The notes beneath the pieces are model-generated. The model had not been told where the DNA came from, made no database searches, and was given only the letters and a program-made list of their open reading frames with translations. This document shows, in pieces, positions 49,205 through 61,196 of a DNA stretch of 64,000 nucleotides. Position numbers and translations under genes: made by a program. Positions within the stretch are counted from its first letter, which is position 1. Each line of letters starts with the position of its first letter. Source of the DNA: Actinomucor elegans (taxonomy: Eukaryota > Mucoromycota > Mucoromycetes > Mucorales > Mucoraceae); NCBI GenBank assembly GCA_026027325.1, contig JAMSLZ010000003.1, positions 1,302,001 through 1,366,000 on the forward strand. The letters are read 5' to 3'.

Positions 49205-50407
49205 TTATTTCAATAGATCCATGACAATCTCATAGACATAAAATGTAACAGCATTTACTGGAAAGCCTCTTATTAGTGTAGGCCAAAGACCTCTGAAAAA
49301 GACAGACATGCCTTCAGTTTTATAGGACCTCGCAACACAGTCTTTGATAGATGCATAGGGACGATCAATCAAAAGTCTAGTATTTTCATTATGTTTATGG
49401 TGTTGCATCTGAAGACGCGATTTTACTACATCGATAGGATAGATGGATGCCCACGATACGGTTCCTGCTACACCTCCTGCCAACAGGAGCTTCCATGCAT
49501 CGTCCCCCGACTTTACTTCTAATACTCGTTTCATACTCTCATATGCCCAAAAGTATATGCCGTAGCTTGGTGCATCTCGAATCATCGTAATAACCCCACC
49601 TTGATAAAAACCTGTACAGAAATGAGTGATCCATGTAAGAATGTTTGTATGTAAAATACCTCTGAATCCATTGGCTGCATAGATGTCTTTGCTTACTTGT
49701 AATGTAGTTTTTGGTATCTTTGTCACTTGTGCTTGGATCTTGACTAGATCCGTAGGTGTAGAAAAAAAGAAACATGCGACACCCGCACCAGCACCAGCTA
49801 AATACACTTGAAATAACGAAGGTTCTGCAGATTGAGGATGTTCGTTTTGAAAATAACGTAAAATAGAGCCATAGGATACGAATAAGAGTGCATTTAGACC
49901 TGCTAATCCTACAACGGGTGATAGCACACCTTTAAACATGGAACCTAGCTTTTGGTATGTCTTAGACTCATCCCGTCTTTTTTTTTCTTTCTTTTTAACC
50001 CTTTCTATATTACCCCTTCTGTCTGAACCATATTTCGAAAGGTAGCCCAGGATCCTATCCGGTTTGACGGTTCCGACCCAATCAACTGATCCTTAGTGAT
50101 GATAGGTGCTTGTAAACGTGCCTATCAAGAAGATGAAAACATGTTTTAAGAGTTGTTTGTTTACCTTTAAAACATCTAGAGGACTTCCTACTATAATTCC
50201 AGCTGCACCTCCAATCCAACCTGTATATGCTGACTTTTTAGACGCACACCCCTAATTCTTTTTTTTTTCTTTTTTTTCTCTTTTTTTTTTGTGTCTGTCT
50301 CTTTTACCTGCTACAAAGTCATTTACGCTTTCCGCTATTAAAAAGAAGAAGAAAAAGAGAGAAATGAGCTTAATTTCATTAGGAAATGACAATGAACTTT
50401 TACCCAT
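49205..50407 (-). CDS. Mitochondrial carrier, carnitine/basic amino-acid type (SLC25A20/A29-like)
   Basis: Inner-membrane solute carrier. Exons 50404-50407, 50308-50334, 50165-50220, 50014-50121, 49205-49948; 939 nt, 312 aa, the typical carrier size. All three Px[DE]xx[KR] repeats are present: SPLDVLKARLQ (joined across an intron), TPTDLVKIQAQ and YPIDVVKSRLQ. The reading DFVAGWIGGAAGIIVGSP at the start of repeat 1 and RDAPSYGIYFWAYE in repeat 2 resemble carnitine/acylcarnitine and ornithine-type carriers. The first coding exon contributes only ATG plus one base (ATG G|GTAAAA), so the start codon is separated from the rest by an intron. An internal start at ATG 49939 would lack the first repeat and is rejected. 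Confidence 0.88.
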
Positions 50408-51709
50408 TCTTCACAAGAAATCAAAAAATAGAACCCAGCCGTAAAAGATGGAAAATGGAAAGGTAACATCGGTTTTTATTAACGAAAACTACTAAATACC
50501 ATCAGTCATCATCTTAAAGAAGCTTTCAGTGCGGAACTCAAATCAGGGAAACAATGTAAGAAAACGTGGGGTGAGAACGGTCATCAATTAGACAAATAAG
50601 GCAAACTATAGGTTATCTTCATCTATAATAGAGAAACTTATCAAATGGTTATCTTCAGAACTTGTTTTCACTCGTTTAGCGCTGAGCTTTCTTAAAAATT
50701 TTACATTAAAAGAATGTTTGTACCATAGAGCGCTGAATAGGCATTGATCTTTACTTCTTGACAAATGATGTATAAGAACTAGTGAAAGAACGATGTTTTT
50801 CATAATAGCTAAGGATTTCGGTACCTGAATTTCGGCAATTAAACTAGGCTGCTAAGGACTGCGTTGTGACTTTCAAACGGTTATCTAGGACTATGTTTTT
50901 GGCTGTGAAATGGTAACTATGAATGAATATAACTTGCCTTTTGTTTGTACTATTCAGCGTGCAGAATTCACTAATTCAACTTTTGACGCTGCAGGGACGC
51001 CAATGTTTTGTTTTATACACAATAGAAAAGAATATCTGTCGTTTTACAAAAAAGCAAGAGGCTCAATTTTCGATCTTCAAAAGACGCGCTATGATCTCTG
51101 CCTAGTTGCGCCACTGATAAGATATTGACATATTCGAAACTTGAGCTCATTTTGCCACACAGATCTCGAATATTTTTAAGTTTTATGCTTTGATAACTAC
51201 GATGGGTCGTAATATTCATTTATAATCAACTCCTTTACTGGCTTTAATGAATTTAACTACTATTTCACAATGGAAGTTTATCAGGACAATCAGGTAGTAT
51301 GTAGCTTTAATTCAGCCACAGATTATTTTTTTTCTATGTAATACAAAGGTTTATAGTTTCCCACAATCAGGGACGAAAAGATTACACTGTAGTTTCTTTT
51401 TGAAGCCGAAGCCGCTTCTTTTTTTTTTTCATATAAAAGGATATATGGACTTTGTAGTATGAATTTATTTGATAAAGCTACTCACAATCTACTTGGCCTG
51501 TCCTACTTCCAAACTGTATAACAAAAAGAAGATATGCCGTAAAGACGTTGGTATGTCATTTAAACTCTTTTTTATTATATTCAGCCTTACTGCATCTTAT
51601 ATGTGTGTATATATATACCTGGGCTTTTATTTGGCTTTTGCCTTCTTTCTCTCTTTCTTTTTTCTTAGTATCTTTTAATCTATTCAACGCTCATTTTCAT
51701 TATCTAACA
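50408..51709. other. Noncoding interval between divergent genes
   Basis: Shared upstream region of the mitochondrial carrier (-) and the C2H2 factor (+). Open frames here are short and carry no motif. The last 250 bases are CT-rich, likely leader sequence of the zinc-finger gene. Confidence 0.4.
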
Positions 51710-52787
51710 ATGCAACAAATTGAACAAAGCGATAGTAGCCATCAGCCGCCACCACCACCACCGCCTAGTTCACCGCCTCTCTCATTATCTATTTCTTCTT
51801 CTTCTTCAGAAAACAAGCTGGATCCTAATCACCATAGTTTTCAATTGTTACCAACACCTATTAGTCCTACTTCAACATCCAACGCGCCAGATTTTGGCTC
51901 TTTGTTTAGTCAGTTTTCCTTGAAATCAAACAATCAGCTTGACATAAACACTAAATTATTTACCTGTACTGAATGCGGGCAAACGTTTAATCGGGCTCAT
52001 AATTTAAAGTCTCACAAAACGACGCATTCAGCCTCAAAACCATTTCAGGTAAGGTAAATAGAACAGAAAAGTACCTTGACGTCTTATTTTATAGCAATGC
52101 TAAAAACAATTTAATCTATTAGTGTCCTGAGTGTGATAAACAATTCTTACGTTTACATGACTTGAAAAGGCATCAAAAACTACATACTGGAGAAAGGCCC
52201 TATCATTGTCCTGTATGTCAAAGATCATTCAGTCGTTTAGATGCGTTGAATCGACACCGTAAAACGGAAGGCGGATCTGCTTGCTTAAGAGTCCATCATC
52301 AACAGCAACAACAACAGCAGCAACAGCAACATCACCTTAATAATCAGCCTATGCCTTCAATGACTTCTCAATGGCAAGTGTCCACCAGCACAACGTCAAC
52401 GCATTCTTCTACTCCTAGCTCTTCTAATACCACTACCACCACTAATACCTCTAATACCAATACCAACACTAAGCCCGATATATCAGCCTCACCTACTTCA
52501 CTTAAAGCCATAATCAACCCTCCTCCTATTCCAATACCTCCACCTCTCCATCATTCACCCTTACCTTTCATATTGCCTTATAACAGCAGTGATGATGAAA
52601 TTGAATCATTGAGACAAAAGATTCACGACTTGGAAATAGAGGTAAGAGAAGGCTTGTAAATTGAAAAAAAAATAAATATTAAACCCTTTTTTTTTTTTTT
52701 GTTTAATAGAATCGCGTGCTGAGATCGCTTCTTTGTAATAACCAACAAGATGAACCTCAGTTATCTAAAAGACAAAGAACACCCTGA
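51710..52787 (+). CDS. C2H2 zinc-finger transcription factor
   Basis: Exons 51710-52048, 52123-52641, 52710-52787; 936 nt, 311 aa. The N-terminus is Pro/Ser-rich with a seven-Pro run. Three tandem fingers follow: [21 protein letters not shown], split from finger 2 by the first intron; [21 protein letters not shown] with a TGERP linker; and [20 protein letters not shown], in which the fourth ligand is replaced by a later Cys (GGSAC), a C2HC-type last finger. Then come a ten-Gln run, a Thr/Asn/Ser-rich stretch, a Pro-rich segment, and a C-terminal amphipathic helix ([20 protein letters not shown]) that may dimerise. This is a common architecture among Mucorales regulators. Targets are unknown. 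Confidence 0.88.
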
Positions 52788-53944
52788 CTCTCATTCTATA
52801 TATGAACAACACTATGCCTCCTCTCTTTCTATGCTTTTATGACTATGCAACCTAATGACATTATGTTTCTTAATAATAACAATAATAATAATAAAAAAAA
52901 ATAAAAAAAAAAAAAGAATTTTGCTTTGCATTTTTGAAGAGGCTGAAGAGACATTTTTTTTAAAACTCTTTAAGCCTGGTTTTGATCATTGTGTTTGTTA
53001 GGAGCATTGTTGTCATCTTTAAACGGCTATTAAATTTAGGAAGAGGAAAAAAAAAAGTATGATCTGATAAGTTAATGAAAAGGATGGGTAATGGATGTAG
53101 AGCTCAATTCAAAACTTTATTAGATACAACAGTTCATTTTCGACAAGAATGGCTTTTCTAATGTGGCATTAGATTGAGATTTGCCAAGAGATCTACTAAT
53201 CATTGATTGTTTACATGAAATACCTGTAATACAAAGCGAATTTGTAAATAGAATATACCTCATTATACATTAGTCAAATAATAATCTTAATAGATATCAT
53301 GATCCGCTTTTAACGTGTACTTGCGGACAGATGCAACGCTTAACTGGAATCAGTCAAGAAATGTTGGCATGGAAGAAATCATCAATTTCTGGAAAATCGT
53401 TAGGGTATATAACCTGAGACCTAAATTTTCAAAACATTATATTTTTTTAAGGAGAGCATGAAAGTGACATTTGCAAGACAAAATTAATTAATAACGCAGA
53501 TTTAGTTTCTTGGGGAGTAAGTTTATGCATCTACGTATATAAAATTCAAAAAGCGGCTCTGGTAAAAAAAATAACCAATGATTTTTACATTATTCAATGC
53601 TCAAGTCTAGTATGGATGCATAAGCTGCATCAGTATATGTTCTGTATTCTGACACTTTTAGTATGCAAAGATCGGGTCAAAGCAAGATTTTAAAATTTGA
53701 ACAATTTCAGTAATAATAACTAATATCAAAAATCGATAATGATTGCATCCAATTCAAACTTCTTTTAAACATACTAGGGTATAAGCAGTCTTTAATTTGG
53801 TAGTCGTGTAAGATAAATATTTAAATGAAATGGGATAATTACAAAAAAAGAACTGTGATGTTATATAATATATATAAAAATGTAATAAATGTAATAAATG
53901 TATGCAAGTGTATGTAAACGTATAGGTAATGAGTAGACTTTAAA
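52788..53944. other. Noncoding interval between convergent genes
   Basis: 3' flanks of the C2H2 gene and the RING-LON gene. About 53290-53450 reads as an open but motif-free stretch; no gene is supported. Confidence 0.4.
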
Positions 53945-55764
53945 TTAAGAAATACAACAAGAGACTGGTGGATTTGTTGAGGATGAGGATGATGAAGGGT
54001 TATTCAAAAAGAAAGACCATTGATCTTCAAATCTGTCTACCCAAGAAATGACCAAAAGCACGCGTTCTCGTAAGGTTCGCATAGCCAACAATGGTAGTTT
54101 TTCTTCATCGCCTAAGGGCATTACATTGACGATCCACCAAGTGAGTATGACGCGGTCACGTTGAGGACCTCGCAGTGCAGGCGGCTCACCTAACGCACTT
54201 AGCCAGGTGGCCGTACCATCTGTTGAATTCGAGTTTTTAGACTGGATGAGCTTTTCAATAAACGTAGCTAGTTCATCCAGTATTTCATCTGTCGATTGTA
54301 CTTGTCTGTTTTTAGCAATTTGTTCTGGTACGCTAATTGGCTTTGCTTGGGCTGGCTGTTGCTGCTGTTGGGGTTGAACTGATTTAGTGCGTTGAGCAGA
54401 TAGACCTTGTACATGCATTTGCAGCCAGGGAGCTCGACTGATTTGAGGCTGAGTCTGTGGATGTGCTTGTTGAGCCCAAGATTGACGCTGCCCCATCATC
54501 ATGGTTTGAGGCTGTTGGGCTAAACGCGGTCTAGTGGCCAACATGGGCCTTGTACTGGCAGCCATCGGTCTAATACTGGCAGCCATCGGTCTTATACTGG
54601 CAGCCATTGGCCTTGTACTAGTAGCCATTGGCCTTGTACTAGTAGCCATTGGCCTTGCGTTGGTAACTATGTTTGATCTTGTACTAGCAGCCATTGGGCG
54701 CGCTATCAACGGCCTTGTAGGTTCTATTGTAGGTCGTTGTTGCTGCTGCTGCTGCTGCTGCTGCTTTTGTTGTTGCTGGTGGTGCTGTTGGCGCGCTCTC
54801 ATAGCTGATGCTTTCAAAATTTGCTGTTGTTCCAACAAATTCTCTTGTTCTCGATCTATATCGTCGATACGTTCAATATCGGCCATATGGTATCCATCAA
54901 TCAACTCAAAGTTCACAACATGAAATCGGTGCGATCCTACAGCTTCGACAATAGCTCGACCATCCGGTAACGTTTGTACGTGCATCAATTCCAACATGGT
55001 ACCGTATTCATAGAAAGGCGCTTCGCCTTCGGCTCTTTTTCGTTTCGCTAGACACATGGCAAATCGTCTGCGATTGGAAGCCATGATACGTCTTAGCATG
55101 AGCCGATAGCGAGGTTCAAATACATGAATAGCGCAATTGATATGAGGAAATGACATGCTTCCAATGAGTAAAGGGACGCGATTGTCGTTGATATCCAGTG
55201 CATCTGCAGTTTCATCATCCATGTCATACAGTTGGCTCAGCAGGTCGGTTAATAACCGAGTGGGAGGTGGACAAAACTCGAGAGAATCTCGGCAAAAGGG
55301 ACAGGCACGTTGATGATCGAGCGATCGAACAAGACAGTTGTGACAAAAGGTATGGCCACAAGGCGTAGTAGTGGCTTGAGTGAAACGAGTACAACAGATT
55401 GGACATTCAGTTGACATGTTCAAATTAGAACGTAAGGCATCCAAGGAATGGGGACATGAAATGACAGTAGCTTGCATAGCTTGCAAGGTGACATTAGGCT
55501 GAATAGGATCTGCATGTATCCGTTGGCAGTCGGGAGCAATACAGCGAGTGTTGAGTTGTATACAAGTATGACAAGTAGTATAACCGCAAGGCAGGGTAGT
55601 TGGTTTTGTGAGTTTACCATGACAGTGTGGGCAAAGGGTTAAGGACTCGATGATAGAAGAAGGTGTCGTTTCTAGTTGTTTTTGTTTTTTGGTATCATTT
55701 CCTACAGGTAAAGAAGTGTCAACCTGATCGTAGGATCGTTTGCTATGTCGTATGCTTTGCAGTG
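53945..55764 (-). CDS. RING-finger / LON substrate-binding domain protein (LONRF-like)
   Basis: Probable E3 ubiquitin ligase. The open region runs from a splice acceptor near 55764 to the stop at 53945. It encodes a first RING-like Cys cluster (CPHCHGKLTKPTTLPCGYTT, about 55470-55640), a canonical RING (CPICCTRFTQATTTPCGHTF then CHNCL...CPFCR, about 55265-55415), and a LON N-terminal domain (PLLIGSMSFPHINCAIHVFE, RYRLMLRRI, GTMLELMHVQ, IVEAVGSHRFHV). A polyQ run and a 21-bp/7-residue tandem repeat then interrupt the domain before its helical C-terminal half resumes (RDRVILTWWIVNVMPLGDEE, LLAMRTLRERVLLVISWVD). RING plus LON is the LONRF arrangement. The first coding exon was not resolved: no ATG joins the open frame without an extra intron, and a Ser/Lys-rich N-terminus likely continues upstream. 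Confidence 0.82.
54541..54701 (-). repeat. 21-bp in-frame tandem repeat (RPMAAST heptapeptide)
   Basis: Six adjacent copies and one displaced copy of a 21-bp unit encoding RPMAAST or variants (RPMATST, RPMAASI) inside the RING-LON gene. Units differ by a few substitutions, consistent with recent slippage or unequal crossover. Confidence 0.9.
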
Positions 55765-56024
55765 TTAAAATTTTTGAATTCGCTAAGGGAAAAGGAACTA
55801 TCAGTTTACACTAAAAGTTTTTTTTTAATATGGAACATACTAGAAGAGATGGCGCTTTTTTTTTATTAAATCATGTCAAAGCAAAGATGCAAGGAAAGAA
55901 GAATAAGAAGAACCAGTTTATATACAGAATATAAATTCGATCGATCTTTTTTGCCTTTTTTAATAATGAAACTATGTAATTGCAATCAATATCGATCGCA
56001 GAATTACACGGAGTTTACTAATGA

Positions 56025-57572
56025 CTAAGGTAAAGGAGCACCGAGTAATTCAATTGGTTGGTTTGTATACACTGGATGCAATTGTCTTTCAATGTATGTT
56101 GAGAATGTACTTGAGTTTGTACCATAGAATGTATGCCCGTGAGAAGCAATCATGGCATCTACCATGGGTATAAGGTAAGATTGTAACTTGACCTTCTCTT
56201 CTATCACTTGTATCTTGCCCAGCTCTTTCAGTTCATCTTTGAAATCCGATAATACAAAAATGCAAGGAAACACTTGAAACAACTTGCGCAATAACGGATG
56301 TTCTCGAGGATTTGGACAATCTGTTGCAATATAGATGGTTGTACGGGCAAACCGATCATTGGATTTACACAGTGGCAATAAAGAGGGTCCTAGCCGGGTA
56401 TTGATATCAGCTGGATGCTCAACTGTTATTGGCTTTTCAAACGAGTTCACTGCTTCATCATCTTCACTACGAAGTTTTCTGATTTCATACTCTTGATTCT
56501 CTTTTCTATCTTGATTATGATCCACATCATACTTTTCTTTAAGGTCTTGCACGGTCAAATCAGTATAATCATTAATTAATTGATGGAATATATCGTCTAC
56601 ATGAATCGAGGCTCGTACTTTGAATAATCCATCTCCTACACGCAAATGAATACCAACGAAATCACCCAATTGGTTCACAATACGCTCTGTTGTATCTACT
56701 AGAGTTGGATGGCTGAAAATCATATTCTTTCGTACCCATTTCAATAATTCTCGGTTATGTGGACTTTGCGCTAATACGCGATAGCTGCCAAAGACCGATC
56801 CAAAATGAATAACGCGGTGCTCGATGGCTTCTAGAGTACTGATATCCACGCGATTTACAAATCGACTTAGTGGTGTATTGGATTCAGGTAAATCATAAAC
56901 GCGAAAATCAAAAGGTGAATGATCCTTGAACAGGTATATATCTTCAGTTTTGACATCCAAATTGTCTCTTATCCACTCCAAGCTAAGGTCAGGTCGGAAC
57001 ACAATACGAATGCGCTGCCTAATCTTGTTGAAATCGTAAAAGAAAGTCCAAGGCACCGTAGTCCATCGAGGATAGTTTAAACACTCTGTAGGAAGAGGTT
57101 CATCAGATCGAATCTGACTGCAGTAATCTAATCCATTCTTTGTTTGCAACAAGAGCCGTTCATACATTTTGTCGAACCTTAACCAGGGAAAAGCTGGGTT
57201 ACCCAAATAAACAGAAGGCAGTAACAGCGTACGGTTCAGATACGAAGCCAGTAATAGTGCATTTTCCAGTTCAATACGCTGATTATGAAACCCAGAATGA
57301 GGTAAATAAGTAATAAATTTTTCCTTTTTACTGCTAATGTTGTGGAATTCGAAAGGATCTGGATATATCACTGGCAAGATGTTTTTGTTTAGAATATCCT
57401 TTTCTAAAGAAGACGTTGCTTGCTCCATTTTCTGCTTTTGCTTTTTCACTTTTTGCAATAGTTCATTATCGGTATTAATAGTCGAGGTGCTCGAGCGTGA
57501 TACTAGGTAGAGTATAATGCATGTTACAAGTAAGAATATAAAGAGTCCCTTTTTCTTGTCGACATTCAGCAT
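56025..57572 (-). CDS. O-fucosyltransferase-like type II membrane glycosyltransferase
   Basis: Intronless; 1,548 nt, 515 aa from ATG 57572 (a GTG-initiated extension to 57614 is not credible). A short cytosolic tail (MLNVDKKKG) is followed by one signal-anchor (LFIFLLVTCIILYLV), so the catalytic part faces the Golgi/ER lumen. Features shared with the GDP-fucose protein O-fucosyltransferase superfamily: GFHNQRIELENALLLASYLN near the N-terminus, VGIHLRVGDGLF (HxR motif), and a C-terminal FYGTNSSTFSTYIERQ. A charged insertion lies at about residues 370-400. Acceptor and donor are unproven; related fungal proteins are uncharacterised. Confidence 0.75.
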   Translation of the reverse strand: MLNVDKKKGLFIFLLVTCIILYLVSRSSTSTINTDNELLQKVKKQKQKMEQATSSLEKDILNKNILPVIYPDPFEFHNISSKKEKFITYLPHSGFHNQRIELENALLLASYLNRTLLLPSVYLGNPAFPWLRFDKMYERLLLQTKNGLDYCSQIRSDEPLPTECLNYPRWTTVPWTFFYDFNKIRQRIRIVFRPDLSLEWIRDNLDVKTEDIYLFKDHSPFDFRVYDLPESNTPLSRFVNRVDISTLEAIEHRVIHFGSVFGSYRVLAQSPHNRELLKWVRKNMIFSHPTLVDTTERIVNQLGDFVGIHLRVGDGLFKVRASIHVDDIFHQLINDYTDLTVQDLKEKYDVDHNQDRKENQEYEIRKLRSEDDEAVNSFEKPITVEHPADINTRLGPSLLPLCKSNDRFARTTIYIATDCPNPREHPLLRKLFQVFPCIFVLSDFKDELKELGKIQVIEEKVKLQSYLIPMVDAMIASHGHTFYGTNSSTFSTYIERQLHPVYTNQPIELLGAPLP

Positions 57573-58339
57573 TTTGAGATGAAAGGAAAAAGAAGAAAAT
57601 GAAACCAGTGTCACTATAGTAATGGCAGGCTTAAAATATTGGATTTTTATTTCATTGGACTGCGGAGAGTTGTCGGCGTATGAACATGAAATATGATTTC
57701 GTTACATAATCGCGTATAAGTCGCCAAAGAATTAATATATACGTGTTATGTTCAAGGATAATATAGAAAAAATGCGTCTTTCCCTCAATGAACTAATTGA
57801 TGTTATTATGTACTAACATAGTCAGGTAAAATAAGTTTGTGAGCGTTGATGTTTTTTGATTTAGCGGGGACTCAAATCAAAGCCATGATTCGACTAGCTA
57901 AAACCACTAAATCGTATCTAGATCAGCAAAAGGTTAAGTTATTTCAATGGTTCTCGGACAACATATAGAAAAAAACGTGTGCTTTCCAATTAGTTTACTT
58001 CTGTAGCTATAAGTGGATTTGGAAGGGAGTTACGGCCGTTCAAAGTTATGGTTGCTCCAATCTTCAAAGATTGATTTGCCCGAGGCTCATCCAGGTACAG
58101 CCACCCAGTCCACAGTCAGTATTAGGAGTAGACTAAAGGAGAGTCAATTATTTACGTGAGAAATCCTATTGCTGGTTGCCCTGTGCTTGTACGCGCGCAC
58201 ACACGCACACACATTGTTCTTCTTTTTGATATAAAAACACAGGGACGGACAAAATAAATTTCCCATACTTCTTTAATTCCTGTTCTTCTTTTACTTTTCT
58301 TTTCTTTCTTTTTATCTATTGCGCTGATAAATTATATTG

Positions 58340-59708
58340 ATGACTTTATCAAAACCACCTTCTCCAGCAAACATGAACAGTATATTTCAGCAGCAGTTAA
58401 ACGACGAAAAGTATAAAAAAATAAAACGAAAGTTGAAAGAAACGATAGAGGTATAGGACTATCAAGTTAAGCCTGTATTATGCAAGAATTAATTGTATGA
58501 AAAAGTTGAACGAAACACTTTCTAAAGGATTTCTTCGTGCAAAGAAAAAGATTCGTATCTTAACATTTGAAAGAAAGTAAAGCACACTGTTACAACCATA
58601 CATATAAAGAAACTAATACGTATCATGATAGTCTTCTTTTAGATAATATTGCTCGTATGAATCATCATTATCATGACGGTCAAACTAGTAAAAATATGTC
58701 TGATGATTCTGATTTGATCAGCACCAGTGGTAACAGTAGCAGCAGTAGCAGTGAAACTGAAGGTAATTCACTCTTTCTCTCTCTCTCTCCTATTACCTAT
58801 TGATACTTAGTTTGTAGCAGCTCCTTTTGCACCTCAATCGTTATCCAAAGATAAATTACGACGCGTGACAAATACAAAGGTCACAACGGTTGCATCGGCA
58901 CCTCCTAAACGATCAAAGATTAATCGTATCAATATCAAAACTAGAAGGGTCCAACCTATTGAAAGAGACGACCAAGGTCAACCTATTTTACCTCAACAAA
59001 TTGGTGTCTTGACCGTATTGAATCTAGGTAAAATCATATCGAATCGTGATACATTTCATAATGAACGCTACATCTTTCCTATTGGATACACAGTGAGAAG
59101 GTACACAAGGACTTATATTCATGTATATGCCTTTCTAATCACTTCAAAAAAAAAAAAAAAGAACTTACCCTAGCATGATTGATCCTTCAAGTAATACTGT
59201 CATTACATCCACTATCATGGACGGTGGCGATGGTCCTCGATTTCATGTTGTTGCTGCTGACCAACCTAACGAACCCATTGTAGCCAATTCAGCTACAGGC
59301 GCTTGGACAGTAGTCGTACGTAAATCAAATGAAATCCGTCATCGTGAGCACTCGAATTCAGCCAGTGGCCCAGATTATTATGGATTTAAACATCCCACCA
59401 TTGCCAAGATGATTCAAGATTTGCCTGGAACGAGATACTTGAAAAATTACGTTTGGCAAAACTTTGAGGAAATGGAACCGAGAGCAGCAAAAGGTGTGAT
59501 GGCAGCGGCAGAAAAGAAACGCGATAATTTGGAGCAAATGGGGAACGCCAATCGAAAAATAGTTGTGTCAGCAGTTGAAGTGGGATATAATAGTAGTAAT
59601 AGTAGTAGGATGGAAAACACGTCGAATGTTTATCAAAGGGTAGATTCAGATGATGAAGAAGAGGAAGAGATAGATGAATTGGGTGTAAGCGACAATGATC
59701 GCAATTAA
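58340..59708 (+). CDS. FYR-domain (FYRN/FYRC) nuclear protein, TBRG1-like
   Basis: Exons 58340-58450, 58506-58576, 58632-58762, 58818-59100, 59174-59708; 1,131 nt, 376 aa. A coiled-coil start (YKKIKRKLKETIE then FLRAKKKIRILTFER) and a Ser-rich acidic linker precede a Lys/Arg-rich region. FYRN then reads GVLTVLNLGKII...YIFPIGYTVR and FYRC reads STIMDGGDGPRFHVVAADQP, TGAWTVVVRK and GPDYYGFKHPTIAKMIQDLP. The pair occurs in chromatin proteins such as TBRG1 and MLL. No SET domain is present, so a TBRG1-like factor is likely. The second exon uses an AAG acceptor, the least certain join; the tail is acidic (DSDDEEEEEIDELG). Confidence 0.8.
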
Positions 59709-61162
59709 AACACATTACTATACTTTTTTTTTCATTTATTCATACCATTATGCTTATTATCTATTTACAATTATACGATGTATACTATTTACTATATTTT
59801 ACATATTTTCTTAAAAATGCTCTATATTATCTAATATATTACTATCTTTCATTCTACAAATTTTCTCTTGTTGTCAACACGGATATTACATGTTTCAAAT
59901 GATCGAGGCTGTAAAGTAAATGCTATATTAAATTTCATTATCATAATATGTTGATCTATATATATACATTGCCACGAATCTAATATTCTTCATTCAAGAA
60001 AATGCCTCTATTATGTCAGTTAATCAAGAGGCCAAGGGTCATGATTTAGCACAAATTTAAGCGTTTAGAAAAAACTAAATTAAATGGAGAGGATTCAAGT
60101 TTTTCTAAATGAATCAGCTTATTCATTCAGAATACCAACTATTAATCCAATGTAACATTTAATATAGATCAGTCAAGAAATTTATAAATCATTAAGCTAA
60201 ATTCTACGAGAAATGTACGTAATTTACTGTCAATGATCATTGAATCTATTACTTGTAATTTAATTAGATAAAAGCCCTAGTAAGATATTGTGGCTTATTT
60301 TGAACGTATATCAGTTATAAGTTACAAGAATCGGTCGAGAAATGGCGAGATGTTAAAAAATAGGGCCAACGTGTCCCGATTTCAGAAAGATTCGTAAGAG
60401 TACTCCTTTAGGCCCAAGATACTATGCTCATTTCTGAAAATACCAAAAAATCCTCTTTTATGACAACTGGATCAATTAAAGGCAGTGCTCATTGTATTTT
60501 GGTACATTAGATATTCCGTTCGATCCTACACAACAGAAAAATAAAATAAAAATTGTAAGGCATTGATTATAGACAGTAACATTGTCGTTCAAATAGTGCG
60601 GTCTAGAGGGTAAAACTCGTATACTTTTCAAAACTACAATGATATATTTAAATCGTTTATAGTCGAGAATTTACTAAAAAAAAACCATACATTGGCTTAT
60701 TAATGATATATAGCGATTTTCTTTATGAGTTTGACATTTTTTTATCAAAAACTCTAGAATACAACATCTAATCCTTATTACACAATAAAATAACTATACT
60801 TGCTGGACTTGATCAATAACTAATCCTCAGCAGTATATTTATTTCAGTAAACACTGTACCTGATGAATGATCTAGATCCCCCCAAAAAAAAAATTACACA
60901 CTAGCCACGCCAAGATTCACAACTTTAGCCGATCACACTAAATCTAGGTAGATTAAAGTAGTCTAAAAAACAAGAGCAGCTTGCGAACCTGTTATCCTGG
61001 TCTAAAAAAGCACTCTTGAGGGAGATGTTTGACGCTCAGAAATTAACCAAAAAACCATATTATATAAGACAGTATAAAAGCATTGATTAAACAGCGTCAA
61101 GTTTTGACGTATCGTGGTTCAGTTCTTTCTATAGTCGCATGCTATCCAAATCGCAAAGCTGA

Positions 61163-61196
<34 letters not shown>

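Noticed and set aside
54534..54923. 129-codon plus-strand open frame rich in Ala/Ile/Gly and Cys
   Set aside because: It is the antisense shadow of the heptapeptide and polyQ repeats in the RING-LON gene.
58020..58150. Possible 5S rRNA or other structured RNA upstream of the FYR gene
   Set aside because: Some words recall 5S rRNA, but they are out of order on both strands and no consistent secondary structure was found.
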